DNA of 12,686 nt from Nitrospina sp. (GTDB lineage: Bacteria > Nitrospinota > Nitrospinia > Nitrospinales > VA-1). Numbering within the stretch: position 1 is the first letter of the stretch; each line of letters opens with the position of its first letter. Below the pieces are notes generated by a model. It did not search any database. It had not been told where the DNA came from and was given only the letters and a program-made list of their open reading frames with translations. A program made the translations under genes and the position numbers. Location: NCBI GenBank assembly GCA_018665625.1, contig JABJCF010000306.1:1-12686 (forward strand), read 5' to 3'. Shown here in pieces: positions 7,290 through 12,686 of this stretch.

Positions 7290-7600
7290 GATTTCTGAAA
7301 TAGCGGATCAATTTTTTGGGCCATTTGTACATCTGCGAGGGTAACGCCGCTTACTGTGTGGGTCCAGTACCTTATTGAAATGCGTTTGTAGTTGATGATG
7401 ATGTCGGGATGATGATTGTTTTCCTCCGCAGCTTCTGCAACTTTGCCGACAAACTCAATCCCTTCCATAAATTTTGAGGCGTGATGCACACGTTGAATGT
7501 AGGGAACGTCTTTTTCGTTCTTACCCGTTTTCCATTCCGGTGCCATCTCTTTTAATTTTTCTTCCAGTTCCTGTTCAGTTAACGCAGTTTTTTCTACCAT
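7286..7600 (-). CDS. 4a-hydroxytetrahydrobiopterin dehydratase (PCD/DCoH family)
   Basis: This family dehydrates pterin-4a-carbinolamine to quinonoid dihydropterin, recycling the cofactor of aromatic amino acid hydroxylases. Many bacteria carry it without a hydroxylase nearby, where its job is unclear. The 104 residues fit the family. NNHHPD (61-66) is the signature with catalytic H63 and H64, followed by Y71 and the conserved TH pair (80-81). The ATG overlaps the TAA of the upstream glutaredoxin-like gene as TAATG, so the two are probably translationally coupled. No phenylalanine hydroxylase is seen in the window. The 3' end overlaps lysA tail to tail. Confidence 0.92.
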   Translation of the reverse strand: MVEKTALTEQELEEKLKEMAPEWKTGKNEKDVPYIQRVHHASKFMEGIEFVGKVAEAAEENNHHPDIIINYKRISIRYWTHTVSGVTLADVQMAQKIDPLFQKS

Positions 7601-7857
7601 TATTTTTCCTTTATTAGTTCTTCGAGTTTTTTCCGCAAGGTGATTTCGTGAGTCTTGAACACAAAGCTTTCTTTGCCGTTGATGCGTATTACGGGGATTC
7701 TTTCTTTATAGGATTCGAATAGTGCAGGGTCGGATTCGATATCCGTAAGGATTAGCGTTGCCGGAAAATCAGGTAGTACCCGATCAACAATTTCTTTCGC
7801 ATCGTCACAAAGGCAGCAATCTTTTTTTGTCAGGATTTCGATTTGAATTTGCATCAT
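7600..7857 (-). CDS. Glutaredoxin-like thiol protein (DUF836/Glrx-like)
   Basis: This is a small cytoplasmic thioredoxin-fold protein of 85 residues. CCLC (14-17) gives the redox pair C14 and C17. The conserved cis-proline is P55 in RIPVI (53-57), followed by the NG turn (60-61). The layout CxxC, beta-alpha-beta, cis-Pro matches the DUF836/glutaredoxin-like family, whose partners are poorly known. Two adjacent ATGs (7857 and 7854) are possible starts; no clear Shine-Dalgarno precedes them. It is the first gene of a coupled pair with the pterin dehydratase. Confidence 0.88.
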   Translation of the reverse strand: MMQIQIEILTKKDCCLCDDAKEIVDRVLPDFPATLILTDIESDPALFESYKERIPVIRINGKESFVFKTHEITLRKKLEELIKEK

Positions 7858-7875
7858 ATTTTTTTAACCTGATTT

Positions 7876-7906
7876 ACCACAGATAAACACAGATGGACAC
7901 AGATTT
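7876..7906. repeat. Three 10-bp ACACAGAT units between genes
   Basis: Three near-identical units stand side by side: CCACAGATAA (7877-7886), ACACAGATGG (7887-7896) and ACACAGATTT (7897-7906), a core of (A/C)CACAGAT with two variable bases. The 10-bp period is one helical turn. The block lies in the 113-bp gap between the cytochrome b stop and the glutaredoxin-like start. From memory, similar ACCACAGAT-type intergenic repeats occur in many environmental bacteria; that was not searched. No gene or terminator is visible in the rest of the gap. Confidence 0.6.
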
Positions 7907-7970
7907 GTTAAAGGCGCAAAAAATTATTTCAGCTTTACGGGTATAGACCAGTTGGCCCCACGCCGAGTGG

Positions 7971-8984
7971 TTACATGGAGTGGGTCATGGTGGTGACGGT
8001 GCCCCAGATTATGAGGGCTGCGAAGGTAACTATAAAGCCTACCAGAACGATCATTGCAAGAGGACGTTTTTTCCAATAACGTTCTTTATTTTGGTCGACG
8101 ATGGGGATAGAAGCTAAAAATCCTATGATGACCGGGGGTGCTACGATTAAAAAAGGAACCCATACATTTTCCAAAGCATATATCCAGACAAACTGCCAGG
8201 GAGGCTTGGTAACTTCGAGACCCAGGACCGGCTCATCTCCCAAAGGAGGTGCTATCGTTAGTGCCAGCAGACAAATTAATAGAAAGACCCCTGCGCCAGC
8301 TTTTCTCAAATAAGCCATGTGATGCGTAAAGGGAATGTTTTTTGCGGGCTTCGTTGCATCTGGCAATTGTGAAAGTTTGTGGTATTTGACGTAGAATAAA
8401 TGGAGCCCGATCATCAATATCGCGATGATGGGTAGCAGAGAAATATGCGCCATATAGATCCTATTCAAAAGAGGGACCCCTTGTGCAAAAGCTTCGGTGA
8501 GCGGCAACCCGAAAATGCCCATTTGCTCTGCAACCCAAAGAAAATGCGCTAACGCCTCATAAGCTTCCTGATCCCATTTAAGAACGGTGCCGGTGAAAAG
8601 CAAGTTGACCATCATAAGCATTATTCCAATGCCTATGAGCCAATTGATTTCCCGCGGATTTTTATAGGATGCCGTGAAGAACACACGGATGACATGCAGA
8701 GTCATGGTCACCGTCAGTACTTCTGCGGACCAGAAGTGGATGCCTCGTAAGAACCAGCCTAGATATACTTGATCAACAAGGTAATGCAGGCTTTGATTTG
8801 CACGTTCTGGGTCGGGGATGAAAAACTGAGCTAACAGAATACCGCTGATTACCAGAACCCCGAAGGCCGATAAGGTCATTCCTCCCAGGGAGTATTTTAT
8901 GGAATTTGAATGCTCGGGGATGTCGTATTCAAGGAGGTGGATGCCTAACCGGTCTTCCAAAATTTTTGTAAGTCCGTTGGCCAT
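7971..8984 (-). CDS. Diheme cytochrome b (b6/subunit IV-type), quinol-reacting
   Basis: An integral membrane cytochrome b of the bc1/b6f superfamily, expected to move electrons between quinol and two b hemes. The 337 residues show about seven helices (near 33-55, 83-103, 115-135, 177-199, 230-248, 277-296, 308-330), that is, the four-helix b6 part fused to a three-helix subunit IV-like part. Heme ligands are H83 and H97 in the second helix and H180 and H195 in the fourth; 14 residues between the last pair is the b6 pattern. In the Qo region the usual PEWY is replaced by PPWQ (261-264), losing the glutamate. The ATG lies 4 nt after the previous stop, with GAGGGA upstream. No Rieske or cytochrome c1/f gene is in the window. 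It is the last gene of the operon. Confidence 0.9.
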   Translation of the reverse strand: MANGLTKILEDRLGIHLLEYDIPEHSNSIKYSLGGMTLSAFGVLVISGILLAQFFIPDPERANQSLHYLVDQVYLGWFLRGIHFWSAEVLTVTMTLHVIRVFFTASYKNPREINWLIGIGIMLMMVNLLFTGTVLKWDQEAYEALAHFLWVAEQMGIFGLPLTEAFAQGVPLLNRIYMAHISLLPIIAILMIGLHLFYVKYHKLSQLPDATKPAKNIPFTHHMAYLRKAGAGVFLLICLLALTIAPPLGDEPVLGLEVTKPPWQFVWIYALENVWVPFLIVAPPVIIGFLASIPIVDQNKERYWKKRPLAMIVLVGFIVTFAALIIWGTVTTMTHSM

Positions 8985-8988
8985 GTTG

Positions 8989-9405
8989 TCATTCCCTCGG
9001 TTTTATGAAAGTCAAACCTGCAAAAACAAGCCCAGCCAAAAAGGTAATGCCCGCTGCTACTCCATAGCCTTTGCTCGATGTGCCCACTGTTTTATGTTTC
9101 GCTGACTCTACTTTTGGCATGTTGTGGTCATCGCTCTCTTTGTGGCTGCCTTCCATTTTCATTTCCGTTTTCTGCGTAGGTTCGACAACTTCACCGGGCA
9201 TGAACAGGTCACTGGGAGAGAATAAACCCGAATCCCCAAAAGGATCTGATGCTTTCTCTTCATTGGCATACATGGGGTCGATGGAAGTTGGTTCTTCTGT
9301 TGCAGTTATTGGAGTCGATTCTTTTTTGTGGCCGCTATGCGCCAGTGCGTTTTGGGCGCTGAAAATAAATAGAACGGCGATCAATGATAAGGAGAATGAC
9401 TTCAT
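8989..9405 (-). CDS. Secreted His/Met-rich protein with C-terminal membrane anchor
   Basis: The 138-residue protein was not recognised as a named family. A signal peptide is clear: MK, a hydrophobic core to about 18, then QNALA with cleavage expected after A22. The mature protein would then begin with His23 (H-S-G-H-K-K). The acidic, low-complexity middle holds further H88, H94 and H104 and M45, M69, M82, M84 and M96. Residues 115-134 form one hydrophobic helix, ending in a short KPRE tail, so the body should sit in the periplasm. The ATG overlaps the TlpA gene stop (ATGA), and the cytochrome b gene starts 4 nt after its own stop, so it is locked into this operon. Copper binding is my inference from composition and context. 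Confidence 0.8.
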   Translation of the reverse strand: MKSFSLSLIAVLFIFSAQNALAHSGHKKESTPITATEEPTSIDPMYANEEKASDPFGDSGLFSPSDLFMPGEVVEPTQKTEMKMEGSHKESDDHNMPKVESAKHKTVGTSSKGYGVAAGITFLAGLVFAGLTFIKPRE

Positions 9406-9965
9406 GATCCCATTACCAATTGTGTGAAAGCTTCCAGTGTCTCATCGTTAGCCCAGTCTCTGGGGCCAATGGCTTTGTGTCGAATAAGTCCCTCGCGGTC
9501 AACGATGAATGTTTCAGGAACACCGGTGGTTTTATAAACTTTTTTTGCTACGATGCTTTCTGGATCCAGCAATACGGGAAAGGTCAGATTGAATTTTTTC
9601 ATAAAGGGTTCAATCAGTGTTTGATCCTTGTCGACACTTATCGTGAGCATTTCAAATCCATGATCTTTAAACTTACGGTATAGCTTTTCCATGGAAGGCA
9701 TTTCGACCTCGCAAGTGCCGCACCAGGTGGCCCAGAAATTTATGAACACCACTTTACCTCTGTAGTCCGAGAGTTTTACTTTCCCGCCGGACAGAGTTGA
9801 AAGCTCAAAATCGGGAGAAATAAATGCCTCTGCGGGATACTCGGTTTCGTACGGCTTAAGCTCTACCTTATTCAGGGAAACAACGAACACAGATAACAGC
9901 GCTGCTACCAAAAAGGTGTAAGGGATGTAAATGCTAATAGGTTTGTCTTGGGCTACGTTTTCCAT
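9402..9965 (-). CDS. TlpA/ResA-type membrane-anchored thioredoxin
   Basis: A periplasmic thiol-disulfide oxidoreductase tethered by one N-terminal helix (about 14-31). The family reduces apocytochrome c or copper-site cysteines, for example in cytochrome c or oxidase maturation. The 187 residues carry FWATWCGTCEVEMP (77-90) with the CxxC pair C82 and C85, and the cis-proline P150 in TGVPE (147-151), all family hallmarks. ISVDKD (109-114) is also typical. No Shine-Dalgarno is evident before the ATG, where the sequence is A/T only. It starts 25 nt after the PCYCGC-like gene and overlaps the next gene by ATGA. Cysteines in its upstream neighbour are the obvious candidate substrate (inference). 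Confidence 0.92.
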   Translation of the reverse strand: MENVAQDKPISIYIPYTFLVAALLSVFVVSLNKVELKPYETEYPAEAFISPDFELSTLSGGKVKLSDYRGKVVFINFWATWCGTCEVEMPSMEKLYRKFKDHGFEMLTISVDKDQTLIEPFMKKFNLTFPVLLDPESIVAKKVYKTTGVPETFIVDREGLIRHKAIGPRDWANDETLEAFTQLVMGS

Positions 9966-9990
9966 TTTTTATAATATTTTGTTTAGGTGT

Positions 9991-10449
9991 CTAAGTTCGA
10001 CGATAAGGACGATAGAATTTTTTGTCTACAGCGATAACGATTTCGTCCAAAGTTTTGCCTTGATTGTACAAGTCATAAGCATAAAAAACTTCGTTCAAAC
10101 AAATATCGCATTTGGAACCATGCTTATTAGTGTAACAAGTTAATAAGGTTTTGTGGTTGTGATTTTTTTTGCAATAACAATAGCAGAACAGGCTATCGAT
10201 TACCTTTGGTATTTCGGCTGCAATTCGATAGGCCTCTGCCACCCTTCCTGTAAAAATTGCATCGGTCAGTATGGGACGGGTTTCAATTAAAAACCCCGTT
10301 GCCGGCGCTACAGGTGGAACTTTTACGGATGGTTTTGTAGTTATATATACTCCTGCTACGACCACGCAGACAAAAATCGCCATTGCTATGGTTGAGACAC
10401 GTTTTTTATTTATATTGGAAATGTTATTCCCGGATTTCTTTTTGGCCAT
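9991..10449 (-). CDS. Membrane-anchored Cys/His-rich protein, PCYCGC-like
   Basis: The 152-residue protein has a basic N-terminus (KKK, KKR), one helix at about 20-37, and a periplasmic domain. The domain carries CYCYC (89-93), then H97, H99, C105, H110, C114 and C117. This spacing resembles the PCYCGC-motif domain of unknown function, with Phe for Pro and Tyr for Gly. The helix-rich tail GKTLDEIVIAVDKKF fits that family too. Six Cys and three His in 29 residues suggest a metal site or a thiol relay; both are inference. I prefer ATG 10449; an in-frame TTG at 10458 adds MQK and has AGGG just upstream, so it remains possible. It is the first gene after the promoter at 10499-10527. Confidence 0.82.
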   Translation of the reverse strand: MAKKKSGNNISNINKKRVSTIAMAIFVCVVVAGVYITTKPSVKVPPVAPATGFLIETRPILTDAIFTGRVAEAYRIAAEIPKVIDSLFCYCYCKKNHNHKTLLTCYTNKHGSKCDICLNEVFYAYDLYNQGKTLDEIVIAVDKKFYRPYRRT

Positions 10450-10498
10450 TTTCTGCAATAAACCCTGATTGAGTTAAATAAAGTATTGATTGTACTTA

Positions 10499-10527
10499 AT
10501 TATATTGACTGTCACCTTTTGATTCAA
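10499..10527 (-). promoter_or_regulatory. sigma70-type promoter of the PCYCGC-TlpA-cytochrome b operon
   Basis: On the minus strand a -35 hexamer TTGAAT (10527-10522; 4 of 6 to consensus) is followed by a 17-nt spacer and a perfect -10 TATAAT (10504-10499). Transcription would begin near 10492, leaving about 43 nt to the ATG at 10449. The spacer contains the palindrome TGAC-N-GTCA (10506-10514), and AAGTA/TACTT (10481-10485 and 10493-10497) lies over the start point; either could be an operator. Confidence 0.7.
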
Positions 10528-10540
10528 CTAAAACCCTCCA

Positions 10541-10579
10541 GCCCCCCCCTTGTCAGGGGGGATTATTAAGTACCCCCCT
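10541..10579. repeat. C/G-tract palindromic repeat between operons
   Basis: Eight C (10542-10549), TTGTCA, then six G (10556-10561) form a 7-bp stem with a 4-nt loop; a further C run starts at 10573 and could compete for the same G run. The C-run, loop, G-run, ATT layout matches the element at 680-701, and palindromes of the CCCCCC-TTGnnA-GGGGGG-ATT kind are, from memory, common dispersed repeats. It lies between the glycosyltransferase stop and the PCYCGC-operon promoter, so it may also end glycosyltransferase transcription. No strong U tract follows. Confidence 0.6.
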
Positions 10580-10594
10580 CTCCAGGCCGAGTGG

Positions 10595-11272
10595 CTAACG
10601 GATGATTTGGTACCATTTTGTTAAAATGCGCGGAGGAAATCCTAATTTAAACAGTGTGGCGATGAGGATGTTTCTTAAAGTCGTGAACCAGATGCCTTCT
10701 TTAGTCCATCTACGGGGTGATGTGAGAGCTTTTTCTTTAAGAAGAACTACCGATCCTAATTTTTTCAGTCTTTTGAAAAAATCGATATCTTCACAAATAG
10801 GTAGCTCTGTAAATCCGCTCATTTGATGGAAGATGGAACTTTTCACAAAAAAAGCCTGATCGCCATAAGCCATTCCCAGGTATTTTGAGCGTATATTTGC
10901 AAGCCGGGTGATTAATTTTAGAGACCATTTTTCGGAATCAATACAAAGCGAGAATGCGCCACCGATTTTTTCTGGGTTTTTCATTGAGTGCAGCATTTTT
11001 TTGTAGCTGGCAGGTTCAATTCGACTGTCGGCATGAAGGAAAAGAAAAATATTACCTGTGGCGATTTGTGCCCCGGCATTCATTTGCGGTGCGCGGCCAG
11101 AGGGTCCCTTGATCACGAATTCAGTAAAATTTTTTGCGATTTCGATGGTGTTGTCATTGCTGCCACCATCGCTAACAATCAATTGATGAGGTGAAAGCTG
11201 TTGTATTTGCGTCAGGGTTTCGCTCAAACACCGCGCTTCATTAAAGGTGGGGACGATAATCGAAATTTGCAA
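10595..11272 (-). CDS. Glycosyltransferase family 2, TIGR04283-type
   Basis: A GT-A fold enzyme expected to transfer a sugar from a nucleotide donor; the acceptor is unknown. The 225 residues begin ISIIVPTFNEA (3-13). DGGS (35-38) and HADS (80-83, in the DxD position) are donor-site motifs. GRAPQMNAGA (59-68), YGDQAFF (136-142) and CEDIDF (160-165) are characteristic of the TIGR04283 group, named for its frequent neighbours, radical-SAM and selenoprotein-domain genes. None of those neighbours is in this window. The start is TTG, supported by AAGGA seven bases upstream; the ATG at 11277 is in another frame. It is divergent from bpt. Confidence 0.87.
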   Translation of the reverse strand: MQISIIVPTFNEARCLSETLTQIQQLSPHQLIVSDGGSNDNTIEIAKNFTEFVIKGPSGRAPQMNAGAQIATGNIFLFLHADSRIEPASYKKMLHSMKNPEKIGGAFSLCIDSEKWSLKLITRLANIRSKYLGMAYGDQAFFVKSSIFHQMSGFTELPICEDIDFFKRLKKLGSVVLLKEKALTSPRRWTKEGIWFTTLRNILIATLFKLGFPPRILTKWYQIIR

Positions 11273-11325
11273 TGCATTTTCCTTGGGTTTTCGGGCCTGT
11301 CTATGTCTAGAGCATCACTACGCCT

Positions 11326-11355
11326 TTGTAATCAGGCATCAATATATTATAGAAT
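11326..11355 (+). promoter_or_regulatory. Possible sigma70 promoter of bpt
   Basis: TTGTAA (11326-11331; 4 of 6) and TAGAAT (11350-11355; 5 of 6) are separated by 18 nt and lie about 60 nt ahead of the bpt start. The match is moderate in an AT-rich stretch, so this is tentative. Confidence 0.35.
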
Positions 11356-11416
11356 AGGGGTAGGTTAAACCCGATTTCACCATTTTTCTGTGCGCCCGGT
11401 TGTGGGCAAGGTAATT

Positions 11417-12208
11417 ATGTTAGCGCATTTTATAGATTCCCGATCATTTCAGTGTGGTTATTTTCAAGACCGCCAGTCTCTATTCGAAGAATATTTGCTT
11501 GAAGATGTATCGGAATCCGAGTTCGAGTATTTATTGGCACATGGTATGCGCCATTTTGGTGACTATTATTTTCGCCCCCGTTGCCAAAATTGCTATCTTT
11601 GCATTCCTATCCGTGTGCGTATTAACGAATTTAAAATGACACGCAATCAAAAACGCGCTTTGAACTCATGCAAACATATCAAAATGAAAATCGGTGATCC
11701 CGTGTATACAGAGGAAAAATTTAAACTTTATCTGACGCATAAGAAAAGGTTCAATTCTCTGCAGGACGACGTGGAAGATGAACAGAATTTTCGCATGTCA
11801 TTTTATGTGAATACTCCTTTCGGAATTGAGTTTGAATATTATCAGGATGGGAAATTGGTCGGCGTGGCTTTGGGGGATAAAACTTCGAAATCGTTTTCGG
11901 CGATTTATACTTTTTATGATGTCCCAGATAAGAGAATGAGCCTCGGCACTTACAGTGTATTAAAGCAACTGGAGTACGCGCAGCAGTATTGTATGAAGTA
12001 TTTTTATCTGGGATATTATATTTCCGAAAATGCGTCTCTAACTTACAAGTCTAGTTTTCGGCCCAATGAAGTTTATATGGGGCGGGAATGGCGTCGATTT
12101 AGAAACGCTGCAGGAGACTATCTTATTTCTAAAAAACGCCTGCAATGGAAAAACTCCGACCTTCTTGTCAAAGCCGCCTCCACCAGCGTGACACTGGATT
12201 CTCAATAA
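11417..12208 (+). CDS. bpt: Aspartate/glutamate leucyltransferase (Bpt/ATE family)
   Basis: Bpt transfers leucine from Leu-tRNA to proteins with N-terminal Asp or Glu, marking them for ClpS/ClpAP through the N-degron route. The 263 residues follow the bacterial family: CGYF near the start (13-16), then RHFGDYYFRPRCQNC (45-59) with the C56-x2-C59-x2-C62 cluster, and RNQKR (76-80). Further on come IYTFYDV, SLGTYSVLKQLEYA and YFYLGYYI, then TYKSSFRPNE, all matching the core seen in Vibrio Bpt. I chose ATG 11417 because AAGG precedes it at good spacing; a GTG at 11390 would add nine residues. Arginyl transfer cannot be fully excluded, but the length and motifs are those of the bacterial leucyl group. 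Confidence 0.9.
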   Translation: MLAHFIDSRSFQCGYFQDRQSLFEEYLLEDVSESEFEYLLAHGMRHFGDYYFRPRCQNCYLCIPIRVRINEFKMTRNQKRALNSCKHIKMKIGDPVYTEEKFKLYLTHKKRFNSLQDDVEDEQNFRMSFYVNTPFGIEFEYYQDGKLVGVALGDKTSKSFSAIYTFYDVPDKRMSLGTYSVLKQLEYAQQYCMKYFYLGYYISENASLTYKSSFRPNEVYMGREWRRFRNAAGDYLISKKRLQWKNSDLLVKAASTSVTLDSQ

Positions 12209-12255
12209 ACCTCTGAGCAGCGGAATAAATTCTATTCCAGAATCAAAAAGGTTTA
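12206..12255 (+). terminator. Two-tier stem-loop at the bpt 3' end
   Basis: TAAACCT (12206-12212, including the bpt stop codon) pairs perfectly with AGGTTTA (12249-12255). An inner hairpin, GGAATA (12222-12227) with TATTCC (12233-12238), sits inside, and AATTTT follows. The stems are A/T-rich and the U tract is short, so it may be a weak terminator or an RNA-stability element. The remaining bases up to 12304 hold nothing else I can support. Confidence 0.35.
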
Positions 12256-12304
12256 ATTTTAACTTGAAAGGTTTTGGTCTATTGCTACTCTTCGCCAGAG
12301 GAGG

Positions 12305-12436
12305 TTAGAGGACATCGGTAAAGACGAGGACCATCCAAATGACCAGGACGACGTTGAAAATCACACCTACATGGAAGAACCAGTTGAAGAATTTAGAGTG
12401 GCCGTATTCGTAATCGTCTTTATTTTCTTCTGTCAT
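12305..12436 (-). CDS. 43-residue single-helix membrane protein
   Basis: A complete small frame runs from ATG (12436-12434) to TAA (12307-12305). The first 15 residues are acidic and charged (MTEENKDDYEYGHSK), followed by a long hydrophobic helix of about residues 16-39, rich in Phe, Val and Trp (FFNWFFHVGVIF, then VVLVIWMVLVF). It begins 6 nt after the stop of the leucine-rich-repeat gene on the same strand, with GGA about 10 nt upstream as a weak ribosome site. Codons favour C in third position: TTC in five of six Phe and GTC in six of eight Val, which suggests real coding and perhaps high expression. The function is unknown; it resembles in style the small accessory subunits of respiratory complexes. 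Confidence 0.65.
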   Translation of the reverse strand: MTEENKDDYEYGHSKFFNWFFHVGVIFNVVLVIWMVLVFTDVL

Positions 12437-12442
12437 AATCGA

Positions 12443-12686
12443 TCAGTCCATTACCAGAGTGGTCAAGCGTTTTGCCAGTTCTGAGCCGCGAATCGCTTTT
12501 CTAATTGGGCGCTCTATAAAGTTAAGACTCATATAAAGCCGATCGAGATTCATAAAAGTTTGTGAATCTGCAATAGCCTGCCCGCCTTCATCTCTTATTT
12601 CGTTTCTCCAGATACTCAATGCGCTCAGATTTTTAAGATAAGGTGAGTTGGCAAGTGCAATGGCACCGGCATTTCCCATTTTATTG
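12443..12686 (-). CDS. Leucine-rich-repeat protein, 5' part outside window
   Basis: The frame stays open to the window edge, so this is the C-terminal end (81 visible codons before the stop) of a longer gene. Ribonuclease-inhibitor-like repeats are visible with a period of about 27: NKMGNAGAIALANSPYL, then NEIRDEGGQAIADSQTF, then NFIERPIRKAIRG, each followed by an LxxL segment. The ATG at 12679 falls inside a repeat and is not a likely start. Such repeats build a curved protein-binding surface; the partner is unknown. The last visible repeat is degenerate, as expected for the capping end. The 43-residue membrane protein follows after 6 nt. Confidence 0.7.
   Translation of the reverse strand, partial: NKMGNAGAIALANSPYLKNLSALSIWRNEIRDEGGQAIADSQTFMNLDRLYMSLNFIERPIRKAIRGSELAKRLTTLVMD

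Noticed and set aside
7876..7906. CRISPR-like array
   Set aside because: The three units are only 10 bp each with no spacers, and no cas gene is near.
9071..9427. 118-residue plus-strand open frame opposite the His/Met-rich gene
   Set aside because: The minus-strand gene has a signal peptide, a membrane helix and stop-start coupling on both sides; this frame has none of these and no Shine-Dalgarno.
12443..12679. Complete 78-residue protein starting at ATG 12679
   Set aside because: The frame is open to the window edge, and the Met falls inside a leucine-rich repeat (NKMGNAG), so it is the tail of a longer gene.

Overview
The window reads as ordinary chromosome of a Gram-negative, respiring, mesophilic bacterium of roughly mid-40s G+C. 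The signs are a lipobox lipoprotein, a periplasmic TlpA-type thioredoxin, a Bpt-type N-degron transferase, a quinol cytochrome b and E. coli-type SpeA and LysA. The overall character (marine, Nitrospinota or deltaproteobacterium-like) is an impression from the gene mix and the intergenic repeat types. It was not tested. No phage, IS element, CRISPR array or rRNA was seen.

Layout, left to right. (1) 1-877: two minus-strand tRNA genes, Glu(CUC), cut by the window edge, and Gln(CUG) with encoded CCA. They flank a small four-helix membrane protein of unknown role and two short repeat-like inverted elements. tRNA-Gln has a very good sigma70 promoter at 812-840. (2) 878-3962: a plus-strand cluster, rsmD, mnmA, an inositol monophosphatase-family gene and an M48 lipoprotein protease. 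The first three are joined by two ATGA overlaps. (3) 3975-7289: divergent speA (minus) and lysA (plus), two fold-III PLP decarboxylases giving agmatine (polyamine route) and lysine. (4) 7286-7857: a coupled minus-strand pair, a glutaredoxin-like protein and a pterin carbinolamine dehydratase, whose end overlaps the end of lysA by 4 bp. (5) 7971-10449: a tight minus-strand operon of a PCYCGC-like Cys/His-rich membrane-anchored protein, a TlpA-like thioredoxin, a secreted His/Met-rich protein with a C-terminal membrane anchor, and a diheme cytochrome b of b6/subunit IV type. A sigma70-type promoter with a perfect -10 box lies in front of it. (6) 10595-12686: a TIGR04283-type glycosyltransferase (minus), bpt (plus), a 43-residue single-helix membrane protein (minus) and the 3' part of a leucine-rich-repeat gene (minus).

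How the genes work together: group 2 handles RNA modification (16S rRNA m2G966, tRNA s2U34). Group 5 is the most unusual part. It looks like a small membrane redox unit combining thiol chemistry, possible copper binding and a quinol-linked cytochrome b with no Rieske gene visible. It is the best candidate here for an undescribed system. The 43-residue protein near the right end is a second item that gene callers may miss.
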